DNA of 64,000 bases, from the NCBI GenBank assembly GCA_017647225.1, contig JAGCLA010000006.1, positions 1-64,000 of the forward strand, written 5' to 3'. The notes beneath the pieces were generated by a model that had not been told where the DNA came from, did not search any database, and saw only the letters and a program-made list of their open reading frames with translations. Positions 1 through 7,765 of the stretch are shown here, one piece after another. How positions within the stretch are numbered: position 1 is the stretch's first letter; each line of letters begins with the position of its first letter. Origin of the DNA: Bacteroidaceae bacterium. GTDB taxonomy: Bacteria; Bacteroidota; Bacteroidia; Bacteroidales; Bacteroidaceae. The translations under genes and the position numbers were made by a program.

Positions 1-141
1 AGCAGGAACTGAAGAAGTATATCCATTACTACAATAATGATAGAATAAAACTGAGACTAAAAGGAAAGAGTCCGGTGCAATACCGAACTCTTTACCAATA
101 AATTTATTTATTAATCCGTCCAACTTTTTGGGGTCAGATCA
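1..141 (+). mobile_element. IS3-family insertion sequence, right end
   Basis: The window opens inside an insertion sequence. It holds the last codons of an IS3-family transposase (stop at 99-101) and then a terminal stretch at about 117-141, TCCAACTTTTTGGGGTCAGA followed by TCA, which resembles the right inverted repeat of IS150-group elements. The left end and most of the transposase lie outside the window, so target duplication and completeness cannot be judged. The exact outer border is inferred from resemblance. The element ends about 40 bases beyond the stop codon of the neighbouring acyltransferase gene and does not interrupt it. Confidence 0.75.
3..101 (+). CDS. IS3-family transposase, C-terminal fragment
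   Basis: An open frame entering from the left edge gives 32 residues ending in KGKSPVQYRTLYQ, preceded by an IHYYNNDRIK motif. This is the typical tail of the OrfB/InsK-type DDE integrase of IS3 elements, just after the catalytic glutamate helix. No catalytic residue is visible because the rest is outside the window. The fragment is too short to place in an IS subgroup, but the tail motif is highly characteristic. Confidence 0.8.
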   Translation, partial: QELKKYIHYYNNDRIKLRLKGKSPVQYRTLYQ

Positions 142-179
142 TTCTGGTTTGTCTTTCGTTTTTTTATTATTGATGCTTG

Positions 180-1328
180 TTATTTTATAGCTTCAAGATA
201 GTTCTTGACAGGGTTTGCGTACATTTCAATGATTTTTGTACGGCAGAACTCGTTGTCGCGGTTCTCGAGGTCAATCATCTCGACCCTTCCCTGCAAGTAT
301 GCTTCAACCTTTGCTTTCTCTTCAGCTGTGTATCTGTCAGCAAACTGTGCATCACCGGTCATAAGCTCGTAGCAATAGTAGTTGATAGGCCAGAACTTGT
401 AGTTGCTGTGTATATGTTTGTCGATGATGCGTGCAACAGCAGCTGTCTTCTCGTTCTTGCCTAGCGCACGGTCAATGGCATTTATCTCGTCGTTGATGCA
501 GTCGGCTATATGATAGTGTATTCTGCCTTTGTAGCCCATAACACCCACTTTCATGTTCTCAAGGTCATCGCCGGGTGATTTCTTATGCTCCGGGTTGTCG
601 CGCTTCTGCTGGAACTCCTTGGCTTTAAGATAGTCGCATGGGTCGTACTCATATGAAATTGTTGTAGGTGCAATGTTCAGCTCTACCAATGCATCAATAA
701 TGTCTCCGTTGCTGTACATTGAGAACATTTTAATCAAGCCTTCTTGTGTGCGGTCATTGCTGTCCTTGGCACGTCCTTCGCGTTGTGCTATCCAAATAGG
801 CTGGTTGCGCTCTGTTATTGTATAATGGATGTATGATGACAGACGTTTTGACGATGCGAGCATTTCGCGTATTGATGCTGAACGCTGTACAATGAAACTG
901 CGGTTCAAACGCACAAGTTTCTTTATCCATGGACGGATAAGCAGGTTGTCGCCGATGGCAATCTCTACAGTGTTGTTTATAGCATCAACAAATACAACAT
1001 CAAGAAGTGCCGAGTCCATGATTATATCACGATGATTCGAGATGCACAAAGCACTGCTCATGCTATCCTTATTTTCTATGCTTACCGTGAGACCGCTTGA
1101 GAGTTTTTGTATCAATCCCTTCATGAAAGGGTATATCAGAGTCTTCTGGAATTCCAGATTGTCTTTCGATGCACGCATCTGCTGTGCAACATATTCAAAA
1201 GGAATATCTTTAATTGCATATTTTATTATTGCCTGGAATTCCGGGTCAGCAATAAGTTCTTCACAAATCTGTGGAATTTCTTCTGCTACATACGGGCGAA
1301 TTTCATCATATTCTGCAGGAATCATCAT
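180..1328 (-). CDS. PlsC-like glycerolipid acyltransferase
   Basis: 382 residues. The motif SNHRDIIMD (residues 97-105) is a variant of the His/Asp acyltransferase box, and QREGRAKDSND near residue 180 matches the substrate-binding block of glycerol-3-phosphate/1-acyl-glycerol-3-phosphate acyltransferases. It probably transfers an acyl chain to a lysophospholipid or related lipid at the inner membrane. The His-Asp spacing is one residue longer than the textbook HX4D, a form I associate with Bacteroidota members. No clear membrane helix is present, so peripheral association is likely. Two consecutive ATG codons open the frame (1328 and 1325). It is a lone gene with the IS end just downstream and a divergent operon upstream. 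The exact substrate cannot be told. Confidence 0.8.
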   Translation of the reverse strand: MMIPAEYDEIRPYVAEEIPQICEELIADPEFQAIIKYAIKDIPFEYVAQQMRASKDNLEFQKTLIYPFMKGLIQKLSSGLTVSIENKDSMSSALCISNHRDIIMDSALLDVVFVDAINNTVEIAIGDNLLIRPWIKKLVRLNRSFIVQRSASIREMLASSKRLSSYIHYTITERNQPIWIAQREGRAKDSNDRTQEGLIKMFSMYSNGDIIDALVELNIAPTTISYEYDPCDYLKAKEFQQKRDNPEHKKSPGDDLENMKVGVMGYKGRIHYHIADCINDEINAIDRALGKNEKTAAVARIIDKHIHSNYKFWPINYYCYELMTGDAQFADRYTAEEKAKVEAYLQGRVEMIDLENRDNEFCRTKIIEMYANPVKNYLEAIK

Positions 1329-1492
1329 ATTGTTATTGTTTTAGAAGTAATGTATTTTGCAATGTTCACTCTGCAAAGTACGGCAAAATATTTCAAAAAG
1401 CAAGAATATGTCATCTTTTTTCTTCCTCTAAATCATTTATGTGATTGTACATGAACAAATTTATTCATTCGTTTGTTCTATATATAGCTCTC

Positions 1493-1561
1493 TACCGGTC
1501 TTGTTTGTATATACACATTGTTGATTTGTGATGTTGAATGTATATGTCGGCAAGACCGGTA
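1493..1561. promoter_or_regulatory. Long inverted repeat abutting the mtnN-luxS operon promoter
   Basis: Perfect 11-bp arms TACCGGTCTTG (1493-1503) and CAAGACCGGTA (1551-1561) are separated by 47 bases. A second, imperfect pair lies inside: ATATACACATT and AATGTATAT. The right arm ends one base before the predicted -33 TTTG (1563-1566). The whole element is therefore upstream of the expected start of transcription and is better explained as a protein-binding or cruciform DNA site than as an RNA leader. It could also act as a terminator for transcripts arriving from either side, although no T-run follows. The binding factor is unknown. Confidence 0.5.
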
Positions 1562-1562
1562 T

Positions 1563-1593
1563 TTTGTATTCTCGAATTTTACAATTATTTTTG
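1563..1593 (+). promoter_or_regulatory. Promoter of the Gate-protein/mtnN/luxS operon
   Basis: The -33 element TTTG (1563-1566) and the -7 element TATTTTTG (1586-1593) are separated by 19 bases, matching the Bacteroidota housekeeping consensus TTTG-N19-TAnnTTTG. Transcription would begin near 1598, leaving a very short leader before the ATG at 1616. Confidence 0.6.
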
Positions 1594-1615
1594 TAAAGTT
1601 TAATAAATCTGTTAT

Positions 1616-2773
1616 ATGAAAATCCGCAGTTTGCTCAAGAAATTCTTTGGATTACTACCTGCCGGAGTAGTATGTCTTGCTATCTTTTTCTTGATTTTTG
1701 GTTATCTGGCATATAAAATGGGAACAGCAAATATGCTTAATACCATTATGAATAATGCACACGACTTGTTGCTTAACACCGTATTTTACTTAATGGCGAT
1801 ATGTGTAATTACAGGTGCCATTGGTAAAATTTTTGTTGAGTTTGGTGTCGTGAATATGCTTGAGAAGTTGCTTCGTCCTTTGATGAAACCGTTATTTAAT
1901 CTTCCCGGTGTGGCTTCGTTGGGTGCTGTAATGACATTCCTTTCCGATAATCCTGCAATTATCTCTCTTGCACAGGACAAACGCTTTGCATCATATTTCA
2001 AGAAGTATCAGTATATTTCGCTCAATAACTTTGGAACAGCCTTTGGAATGGGATTGTTAGTTATTGTGTTTATGATAGGACAGGGTTATTTTATGGAGCC
2101 TCTTGTAGGATTCATCGGCGCGTGCATAGGATGTATTGTTTCCACAAGACTAATGCAGTACTTTGTAGTAAAGGCATATCCACGTTATAAGGAAGAGAAT
2201 GCAGTGGAATTGGATACAATAGAGGAAGAAAAAGACGTACATAGCAGAAAGCCCCTTTTTCAACGAATTCTTGATTCGTTGCTTGATGGCGGTCGTACCG
2301 GAGTTGATGTCGGTATGCTGATAATTCCAGGTGTACTTGTAATATCGACATTGGTAATGATATTGACATTTGGACCGGATAAAGCGACAGGTGAATTTAC
2401 AGGAGCTGCAAAGGAGGGTGTTGAATTATTGCCTTGGGTTGGTGAAAAATTGAGTTTCCTGTTTGAGTGGCTTTTCGGCTTTACCGACCCACACCTCATT
2501 GCATTTCCTATAACAGCGATTGGTGCTGTTGGTGCAGCGTTGGGTCTCATTCCTGATTTCACGGCTCAGGGCTGGATTGATGGTAATGCCATAGCTGTGT
2601 TTACTGCTATAGGTATGTGTTGGAGTGGTTTTCTCAGTACTCATACAGCAATGCTTGATGCTCTTGGTTACCGTCGTCTTACCTCAAAGGATATCCTCTC
2701 TCATACAATAGGTGGTTTGGTTGCCGGTATTGCAGCACATTGGATTTATGTATTGTTTGTAATGGTCTTTTGA
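1616..2773 (+). CDS. Nucleoside-recognition (Gate) domain membrane protein
   Basis: 385 residues, about nine to ten hydrophobic segments. It looks like the nucleoside recognition/Gate-domain family (YjiH-like), with two related halves: one around residues 55-190 containing SDNPAIISLAQDK, and one around 235-385 containing FTDPHLIAFPIT and CWSGFLSTHTAM. A hydrophilic loop with acidic and basic residues (about 190-220) joins them. Family members are thought to move nucleosides, bases or other small solutes, but substrates are mostly unproven. It is the first gene of an operon and is followed after 4 bases by mtnN and then luxS. This context suggests, as inference, a role with adenine, ribosyl-thioethers or AI-2. 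It could equally be a general nucleoside carrier. Confidence 0.75.
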   Translation: MKIRSLLKKFFGLLPAGVVCLAIFFLIFGYLAYKMGTANMLNTIMNNAHDLLLNTVFYLMAICVITGAIGKIFVEFGVVNMLEKLLRPLMKPLFNLPGVASLGAVMTFLSDNPAIISLAQDKRFASYFKKYQYISLNNFGTAFGMGLLVIVFMIGQGYFMEPLVGFIGACIGCIVSTRLMQYFVVKAYPRYKEENAVELDTIEEEKDVHSRKPLFQRILDSLLDGGRTGVDVGMLIIPGVLVISTLVMILTFGPDKATGEFTGAAKEGVELLPWVGEKLSFLFEWLFGFTDPHLIAFPITAIGAVGAALGLIPDFTAQGWIDGNAIAVFTAIGMCWSGFLSTHTAMLDALGYRRLTSKDILSHTIGGLVAGIAAHWIYVLFVMVF

Positions 2774-2777
2774 TTGT

Positions 2778-3473
2778 ATGAAGATAGGAGTATTGACAGC
2801 CATGACATCGGAGTATGAGCAGCTTGCAGGGTTGCTTTCCGGTGCTGAACAATGCGAGAAAGGTGGTATATCATATCTTGTGGGGCGTATATCGTCCAAT
2901 GAGATTATATTACGTCAATGTGGTATAGGTAAGGTGAATGCCGCTTTGGGAACGGCAGAACTTATACGTTCGTTCTCTCCCGATGCCATTGTCAGCACAG
3001 GCGTAGCCGGCGGTATCGATACGTCGTTGGACGTGATGGACGTTGTTGTAAGTTCATCGATCGTGTATCACGATGTGTGGTGCGGTATGGGCTGTGAATA
3101 TGGCCAGATACAGGGTATGCCTGCGGTTTTTGCCGCGAGTGAGCCATTTTATAAGGTGGCGCTTTCGTTGAATGATGCGCCGGACAATGTGACACGCATA
3201 CATGCCGGCCTTATATGCACAGGCGACCAATTCATTACAAGCCGTGACGAATTGGACAAGATAAAGTCCAATTTTCCAGCCGGCCTTGCAGTCGATATGG
3301 AGTCGGCAGCCATAGCCCAGACATGTCACATATATGGTGTGCCATTTGTCAGCTTCCGCATAATAAGCGACACTCCGGGTGTTGATAAGCATATCGAACA
3401 GTACGAGAATTTCTGGGGCGAAATGGCCGACCGCTCGTTTGCAGTAACACGTAGTTTCCTTTCCAAACTTTGA
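2778..3473 (+). CDS. mtnN: 5'-methylthioadenosine/S-adenosylhomocysteine nucleosidase
   Basis: 231 residues, the usual length of MTAN (Pfs). It cleaves adenine from 5'-methylthioadenosine and S-adenosylhomocysteine, here feeding S-ribosylhomocysteine to LuxS encoded next. The N-terminus MKIGVLTAMTSEYEQL and the block AVDMESAAIAQ (active-site Glu and ribose-binding Met-Glu) with the following FRIISDTPG (catalytic Asp in SDTPG) are diagnostic. It is a cytosolic enzyme. It starts 4 bases after the Gate-domain gene and ends 4 bases before luxS, so the three are almost certainly co-transcribed and translationally coupled. Confidence 0.95.
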   Translation: MKIGVLTAMTSEYEQLAGLLSGAEQCEKGGISYLVGRISSNEIILRQCGIGKVNAALGTAELIRSFSPDAIVSTGVAGGIDTSLDVMDVVVSSSIVYHDVWCGMGCEYGQIQGMPAVFAASEPFYKVALSLNDAPDNVTRIHAGLICTGDQFITSRDELDKIKSNFPAGLAVDMESAAIAQTCHIYGVPFVSFRIISDTPGVDKHIEQYENFWGEMADRSFAVTRSFLSKL

Positions 3474-3477
3474 AGCA

Positions 3478-3957
3478 ATGGAGAAAATACCAAGTTTTAC
3501 AATAGATCATTTGCGTTTGAAACGCGGTATTTATGTATCGCGTAAGGATATTGTAGGCGGTGAGGTCGTAACAACCTTTGACGTGCGCATGAAAGAGCCT
3601 AACCGCGAGCCTGTATTGAGTCCGAGTGCCATACATGCCATGGAACATCTTATAGCGACATTCTTGCGCAACCATTCTGTCTGGGCCGACAGAATCATAT
3701 ATTGGGGTCCCATGGGTTGCCTGACAGGAAATTATCTTATAGTGAAGGGCGATTTGTCTTCGGCCGACGTCTTGCCGTTGATGTTGGAAGCGTTTGAATT
3801 CGTGGCATCATACGAGGGCGAGATACCGGGTGCATCGGCACGTGACTGTGGCAACTATCTGCTTATGAACCTGCCCGAGGCACAGTGGGAAGCGCGTAAG
3901 TATCTCCTTGAAGTCCTCTGTTGTGCAACAGAAGAGAATCTCAATTATCCTGTATAA
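3478..3957 (+). CDS. luxS: S-ribosylhomocysteine lyase (AI-2 synthase)
   Basis: 159 residues, full length for LuxS. It converts S-ribosylhomocysteine to homocysteine and DPD, the precursor of AI-2. The metal-binding HAMEH motif (residues 53-57, two His and the base Glu) and the Cys of ARDCGNY near residue 122 supply the expected ligands, and the N-terminal SFTIDHLRLKRGIYVS is conserved. With mtnN directly upstream this is the two-step detoxification of S-adenosylhomocysteine. No LsrB/LsrK-type AI-2 receptor or kinase is visible in the window, so a signalling role cannot be claimed. A strong hairpin follows the stop codon by 15 bases. Confidence 0.97.
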   Translation: MEKIPSFTIDHLRLKRGIYVSRKDIVGGEVVTTFDVRMKEPNREPVLSPSAIHAMEHLIATFLRNHSVWADRIIYWGPMGCLTGNYLIVKGDLSSADVLPLMLEAFEFVASYEGEIPGASARDCGNYLLMNLPEAQWEARKYLLEVLCCATEENLNYPV

Positions 3958-3972
3958 TACAACTCGTCATAT

Positions 3973-4012
3973 ACAACACAAAAGGTCAGCTTTCGCTGAC
4001 CTTTTGTGTTGT
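3973..4012. terminator. Bidirectional hairpin between luxS and tRNA-Gln
   Basis: Perfect 18-bp stem ACAACACAAAAGGTCAGC / complement, with loop TTTC. It can end the luxS operon on the plus strand and the tRNA-Gln transcript on the minus strand. The outer four bases overlap the last bases of the tRNA acceptor end (4009-4012). Confidence 0.8.
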
Positions 4013-4079
4013 CCTACCCGGATTCGAACCAGGACAAACAGAACCAAAACCTGTTGTGCTACCATTACACCATAGGACA
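4009..4079 (-). tRNA. tRNA-Gln (anticodon TTG)
   Basis: 71 bases on the minus strand. The acceptor stem pairs TGTCCTA (4079-4073) with TAGGACA (4016-4010), discriminator A at 4009. The T arm carries GGTTCGAATCC, and the anticodon loop TTTTGGT gives anticodon TTG, reading CAA/CAG. The D-arm sequence TGGTGTAATGGTAGCA is typical of tRNA-Gln. CCA is not encoded. The transcript ends directly in the adjacent hairpin. Confidence 0.95.
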
Positions 4080-4110
4080 ATCCTCATGCGCTCTCTTTCG
4101 AAGAGCGGTG

Positions 4111-4142
4111 CAAAGATATGGGTTTTTGGCGTAATTGCCAAA
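4111..4142 (-). promoter_or_regulatory. Promoter of tRNA-Gln
   Basis: Read on the minus strand, TTTG (4142-4139) and TATCTTTG (4118-4111) are 20 bases apart, fitting the Bacteroidota consensus. Transcription would begin about 27 bases before the mature tRNA 5' end. Confidence 0.6.
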
Positions 4143-4161
4143 TGTTTTCTGTTGTTTTTGA

Positions 4162-5265
4162 TTAACCCTTGAATGAATTTACAGCCTCAATGACAGCCGT
4201 AACATCGCTGTCGCTCATTGTCGGATTGCAGGGCAGGCTCAACTCCTCGTAGTGTATGCGTTCGGTAATTGACAAGGCAAGAGAGGCGTATTCGCCCAAT
4301 GCCTCTTGTTTGTGCGGTGGAACGGGGTAGTGTATGAGTGTCTCTATGCCACGCTCAAGAAGATGCTTCTGCAACTTGTCCCTCTGTTCGCAAAAAACAG
4401 GGTATATGTGGAATACATGCTCTTCGCGTTTCTCTATCGAAGGGGTCTTTACAAGCCTGTTGCTTATACCGGCATTATATCTCTCGGCAATGGCTCTGCG
4501 TCTTTCGTTGTCTGCGTCGAGGCGTTGCAGCTTGACCGACAATACCGCAGCCTGAATCTCGTCAAGACGGCTGTTGACACCCTTGTAGGTGTTTATGTAT
4601 TTCTTCTCTGAACCGTAGTTGGCTATGGCACGTGCAGTGCTTGCAAGTTCCTTGTCGTTTGTCGTTATGGCACCTCCATCGCCTAATGCCCCCAAGTTCT
4701 TGCCGGGGTAAAAGCTGAATCCCGCCGCATCGCCGAGGTTACCCGTACGCTTTCCGTCAATCATGGCTCCGTGTGCCTGTGCGCTGTCCTCGATAATCTT
4801 CAAAGAGTGCCTTTTTGCTATTCCCTCTATCTGTGGAATGTTGGCACAGCGTCCGTAAAGGTGTACGGCCATTATGGCTTTTGTGCGTGGAGTTATAAGC
4901 TCCTCAATCTTTCCCGGATCGATGTTGCAGCTTTCCCATTCAGGCTCGCAAAGAACAGGCTTCAGCCCGGCTTGCAGTATGGAAAGGAGAGATGCTATAT
5001 AGGTGTTTGCAGGAACAATTACTTCATCGCCTTCCTGCATTACCCCCATCTCCCTGTATGCAAGCATGATGATTGTCAGTGCGTCGAGTCCGTTGCCTGT
5101 GCCTATACAATAACTGCAACCGCAATACTCGGCAAATTCCTGTTCAAAGGTTTTGACCTCATTGCCCAGAATGTACCACCCCGACTGTATGACTCTGTTT
5201 ACAGCCTCGGTAAGTTGTGGCTCATGGCTTTCTGTTATTTTCTTGAGGTCGCAATATCTTATCAT
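4162..5265 (-). CDS. DegT/DnrJ/EryC1/StrS sugar aminotransferase (FdtB-like)
   Basis: 367 residues, normal length for PLP-dependent sugar aminotransferases. The block [19 protein letters not shown] (about residues 183-201) contains the PLP-binding lysine, and EDSAQAHGA upstream contains the cofactor-contacting Asp. Together with the 3,4-ketoisomerase encoded just upstream (4-base ATGA overlap), it probably converts a dTDP-3-keto-6-deoxyhexose to the dTDP-3-amino-3,6-dideoxyhexose used in surface glycans. The third gene of known Fdt/Qdt pathways, an N-acetyl/formyltransferase, is not present nearby. A regulatory SpsC-like role cannot be excluded, but a biosynthetic role fits best. Confidence 0.85.
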   Translation of the reverse strand: MIRYCDLKKITESHEPQLTEAVNRVIQSGWYILGNEVKTFEQEFAEYCGCSYCIGTGNGLDALTIIMLAYREMGVMQEGDEVIVPANTYIASLLSILQAGLKPVLCEPEWESCNIDPGKIEELITPRTKAIMAVHLYGRCANIPQIEGIAKRHSLKIIEDSAQAHGAMIDGKRTGNLGDAAGFSFYPGKNLGALGDGGAITTNDKELASTARAIANYGSEKKYINTYKGVNSRLDEIQAAVLSVKLQRLDADNERRRAIAERYNAGISNRLVKTPSIEKREEHVFHIYPVFCEQRDKLQKHLLERGIETLIHYPVPPHKQEALGEYASLALSITERIHYEELSLPCNPTMSDSDVTAVIEAVNSFKG

Positions 5266-5663
5266 TGATTACTCTTTTTGCTTTTTATGTACTCCAGGAA
5301 TTCGTCGTATGAATTTATGTATGTATCGGGGTTATAGCTGTGCGATGCCAGAACAAGAAGAACAGCATCTGGGGAAAAATTTCTCAGCTCGTCCCATGTG
5401 TCGGGCGGAATAAGCAATCCCTTCTCTTTTGAGTCGAGGCGGTAATCGCGTCTGCCATTGATATCCTCAAGGGTTATGTCCACACTGCCATTGACGGCTA
5501 CGACATACTCATACATCTCTTTGTTGGAATGTCTGCCGCGCTCCTCGCCTTGTGGAACACCATGTATCCAATATACGCGTTGTATATCGAACGGTATTTC
5601 GTGTCCTTCTTCCACAATAGTAAGGCTTCCGCGTTTGTCGGTATGTGTCTTTAACTTATCCAT
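5262..5663 (-). CDS. dTDP-sugar 3,4-ketoisomerase, cupin family (FdtA/QdtA-like)
   Basis: 133 residues of the WxcM-like/FdtA cupin family. Recognisable parts are [14 protein letters not shown] at the N-terminus, [21 protein letters not shown] with the conserved His of the active site, and [19 protein letters not shown]. These enzymes shift the keto group of dTDP-4-keto-6-deoxyglucose to C3. The stop codon overlaps the start of the aminotransferase gene (ATGA), so the two act in sequence. A TATCTTTG -7-like sequence lies only a few bases before the start (5676-5669), which would give an almost leaderless transcript; this is weak because no good -33 element is visible. Confidence 0.88.
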   Translation of the reverse strand: MDKLKTHTDKRGSLTIVEEGHEIPFDIQRVYWIHGVPQGEERGRHSNKEMYEYVVAVNGSVDITLEDINGRRDYRLDSKEKGLLIPPDTWDELRNFSPDAVLLVLASHSYNPDTYINSYDEFLEYIKSKKSNQ

Positions 5664-5713
5664 TACCTCAAAGATAACGAAAAAAATGTAATTAAATTAT
5701 TTTTGCCCCTTTT

Positions 5714-6337
5714 CTAAAGGATAATATTGCAGTTTGCGGCATTTTTTCTTACAGCAATGGCAAGTTCTTCCATGGAACACCCTTTGGTCTGTGCTATTAT
5801 GCTGTATATCTCGTATATCCCGATGTTGCTCTCGTCGCTTTCAACAAAAAGCCTTTCCAAAGGCATCGCTTTCAGGCTCTCCATGTTGAATTTCTCGCCG
5901 AAAGAGATGTAGAACCCAGCCTTGAGAAGTTGTTCGGTTTGTTGCGGTTTGCCTCTGAAGCCATGTATAATCCAGGCCTGTTGTGGAAGAGTTTTCTTGT
6001 GTATGGCAATTATTTCGTCAAATCCTTTGACGCAATGTATTATCAGTGGCTTCCTGACCTCCTCTGCAAGCATTGCGTGTGCTTTGAAAACCTCTTGTTG
6101 CAGAGTGAGTGGGGCTGCCGATTTGAGTTTGTCTATTCCACATTCGCCTATGGCCTTTACATTCTCATGGCGGGCTGTTTGCCTGATAACGGCAAATGTC
6201 TGTTCCCACTCGTCGGTAATATCCCAAGGGTGTATGCCTGTGGATATATTCCTCTCGGCAGAGTATCTTTTACAGTTCAGTATGGCTGTCCTGTAATCAT
6301 GTTCTGTGTTGTGGGTATGTATATCGAGTAGTTCCAT
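5714..6337 (-). CDS. TatD-family metal-dependent hydrolase
   Basis: 207 residues, shorter than the 260 usual for TatD but with the full set of metal ligands: HTH at residues 7-9, the Glu of GECGID, His of IIHCVKG, His of IIHGFRG and the Asp of VESDES. TatD proteins are cytosolic 3'-5' nucleases of the amidohydrolase superfamily. The gene sits after yidD with a 14-base gap, the last member of a hemD-rnpA-yidD-tatD block. The loss of length is spread through the barrel and does not look like a truncation. Confidence 0.88.
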   Translation of the reverse strand: MELLDIHTHNTEHDYRTAILNCKRYSAERNISTGIHPWDITDEWEQTFAVIRQTARHENVKAIGECGIDKLKSAAPLTLQQEVFKAHAMLAEEVRKPLIIHCVKGFDEIIAIHKKTLPQQAWIIHGFRGKPQQTEQLLKAGFYISFGEKFNMESLKAMPLERLFVESDESNIGIYEIYSIIAQTKGCSMEELAIAVRKNAANCNIIL

Positions 6338-6351
6338 GCTTTTCAGGCTTG

Positions 6352-6573
6352 TTATGGTACAGGGTCATAGCCCGAACCGCCCCAGGGGTGGCAACGCAGA
6401 ATACGTCTTATTGCAAGGTAGAGTCCTTTTATTGGTCCATGTTTGCGCAAGGCTTCTATGGCGTACTGTGAGCAGGTTGGAGTGAACCTGCATGAAGGGG
6501 GTGTCATGGGAGAAATGACACGTTGATAGAACTTGATGGGCAGAATAAGTATGGAGGTGATTATTCTTCGCAT
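6352..6573 (-). CDS. yidD: Membrane protein insertion efficiency factor YidD
   Basis: 73 residues with the family signature: [18 protein letters not shown], three conserved cysteines including one in [18 protein letters not shown]. YidD is a small amphipathic inner-membrane-associated protein that helps YidC-dependent insertion. It overlaps the end of rnpA by 13 bases, the same rnpA-yidD coupling known from many bacteria. yidC itself is not in the window. Confidence 0.95.
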   Translation of the reverse strand: MRRIITSILILPIKFYQRVISPMTPPSCRFTPTCSQYAIEALRKHGPIKGLYLAIRRILRCHPWGGSGYDPVP

Positions 6574-6959
6574 ATCATTCCTGCTTTTGATAGAATGGCG
6601 TTAAGCAGTTTTTCCATTTTGCGTTTGATGTATTCGGTACTGCTCGGTCTGGTATCTATATACATAATGGCAACAGCCATCTTCTTGTCATTGTTCTCAA
6701 GTGTTTCGACAAAATGATGTTTTCCTGTGCGGTAAGCCTCGCGTATGCGGCGTTTCAGCAGGTTGCGGTCAACGGCATGACGAAAGCGGCGTTTTGCAAC
6801 GTTAATAAGTATCGCAGCTGTCGGCTCCTGTGTACTCGGCTGTTCGATGAATACTGCACGTAGAGGGAATGCGGTCACAGATGTACCATTGGCATAGAGG
6901 TTGTCTATGACACTCTTGCTTTTCAGGTGCTCTTTGAGAGGAAATGTGTTTTTTCTCAT
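6561..6959 (-). CDS. rnpA: Ribonuclease P protein component
   Basis: 132 residues. The conserved RNA-binding block is [23 protein letters not shown] (about residues 75-97, the RNR motif). The N-terminus [20 protein letters not shown] matches RnpA. It partners RNase P RNA in trimming pre-tRNA 5' ends. It is located just downstream of hemD and overlaps yidD. An rpmH gene, the common neighbour in other phyla, is not here. Confidence 0.93.
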   Translation of the reverse strand: MRKNTFPLKEHLKSKSVIDNLYANGTSVTAFPLRAVFIEQPSTQEPTAAILINVAKRRFRHAVDRNLLKRRIREAYRTGKHHFVETLENNDKKMAVAIMYIDTRPSSTEYIKRKMEKLLNAILSKAGMICEE

Positions 6960-6986
6960 CTGTGAATTATGCGTTATAAAATAATC

Positions 6987-7009
6987 AGCCCCGTCTTGTG
7001 GACGAGGCT
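6987..7009 (-). terminator. Hairpin between hemD and rnpA
   Basis: On the minus strand AGCCTCGTC and GACGGGGCT pair with one mismatch around a CACAA loop, followed by an AT-rich stretch GATTATTTTAT. It may partly end the hemD transcript ahead of rnpA. Confidence 0.5.
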
Positions 7010-7017
7010 GTATCTTT

Positions 7018-7761
7018 TTACTTGTTGTTTGCTGTCAAGTATGCGTCCAGAGCTGCAGGCATGTTTGTTGCTGCTGCCGAAGGCGCTTCAAGGTCAAGTC
7101 GCAGACCGTTCTCCTGAATGTATTTGGCTGTTACATTGCCAAAACATGCAATCTGCTGTTCGCCTTGTGTGTAGTCAGGTACGTTCTTGTTGAGCGAATC
7201 GATACCGTGAGGGCTAAAGAATATAAGCATGTCGTACGACTTGATATATTCAGCCTCAATATCAGCGCTTACTGTACGATACATCTCTGCCTGTGAGTGG
7301 AAGATTTCGTATTTGTCCAATAGAGCGTTTATCTCGGCATTATGTATGTTTGAAGTAGGGACAAAGAACTTCTCGGTCTTGTGCTTTGCAAACAAAGGAT
7401 CAAGGTCCTGAATGTGTCCGTTACCAAAGAATACTTTACGCTTACGGTACTGAACATATTTCTGTATATAAAGAGAGATGGTCTCTGAAAGGCAGAAATA
7501 CTTCATGTCGTCAGGAATTGTCACTCTCAACTCTTTGCAGAGCTTGAAAAAGTGGTCAATTGCATGACGTGAAAGAAATACTATGGCAGTGTGGTCTAAG
7601 ATTGAAACCTTCTGCTGTCTGAACTCCTTTGATGTAACCCCCTCAACTTTAATGAAGGAACAGAAGTCAATCTGCACCTTATGCTTCTCCGCAATATCAA
7701 AATATGGAGATTTTTCTGTAGCCGGTTTTGGTTGTGAAACCAGAATCTTACTTACCTTCAA
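7018..7761 (-). CDS. hemD: Uroporphyrinogen-III synthase
   Basis: 247 residues of the HemD fold, starting KVSKILVSQPKPATEKSPYFDIAEKH as in Bacteroidales homologues. It cyclises hydroxymethylbilane to uroporphyrinogen III. The start is TTG (7761): no in-frame ATG exists between this codon and the stop of the upstream gene, and the conserved N-terminus begins here. The core motif FFSPHGIDSL and the ACFGNVTAKYIQENGL segment belong to the second domain. It lies 4 bases after a DUF4271 membrane protein. Sequence conservation in this family is low, so assignment rests on overall pattern and gene order. Confidence 0.85.
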   Translation of the reverse strand: MKVSKILVSQPKPATEKSPYFDIAEKHKVQIDFCSFIKVEGVTSKEFRQQKVSILDHTAIVFLSRHAIDHFFKLCKELRVTIPDDMKYFCLSETISLYIQKYVQYRKRKVFFGNGHIQDLDPLFAKHKTEKFFVPTSNIHNAEINALLDKYEIFHSQAEMYRTVSADIEAEYIKSYDMLIFFSPHGIDSLNKNVPDYTQGEQQIACFGNVTAKYIQENGLRLDLEAPSAAATNMPAALDAYLTANNK

Positions 7762-7765
7762 TGTC

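Noticed and set aside
1493-1561. Invertible promoter flanked by inverted repeats
   Set aside because: The 47-base spacer is too short for known Bacteroidales promoter inversions and the promoter lies outside the repeats; no invertase gene is nearby.
1493-1561. SAM/SAH riboswitch for the mtnN-luxS operon
   Set aside because: The element is upstream of the predicted transcription start and shows no conserved riboswitch core that I recognise.
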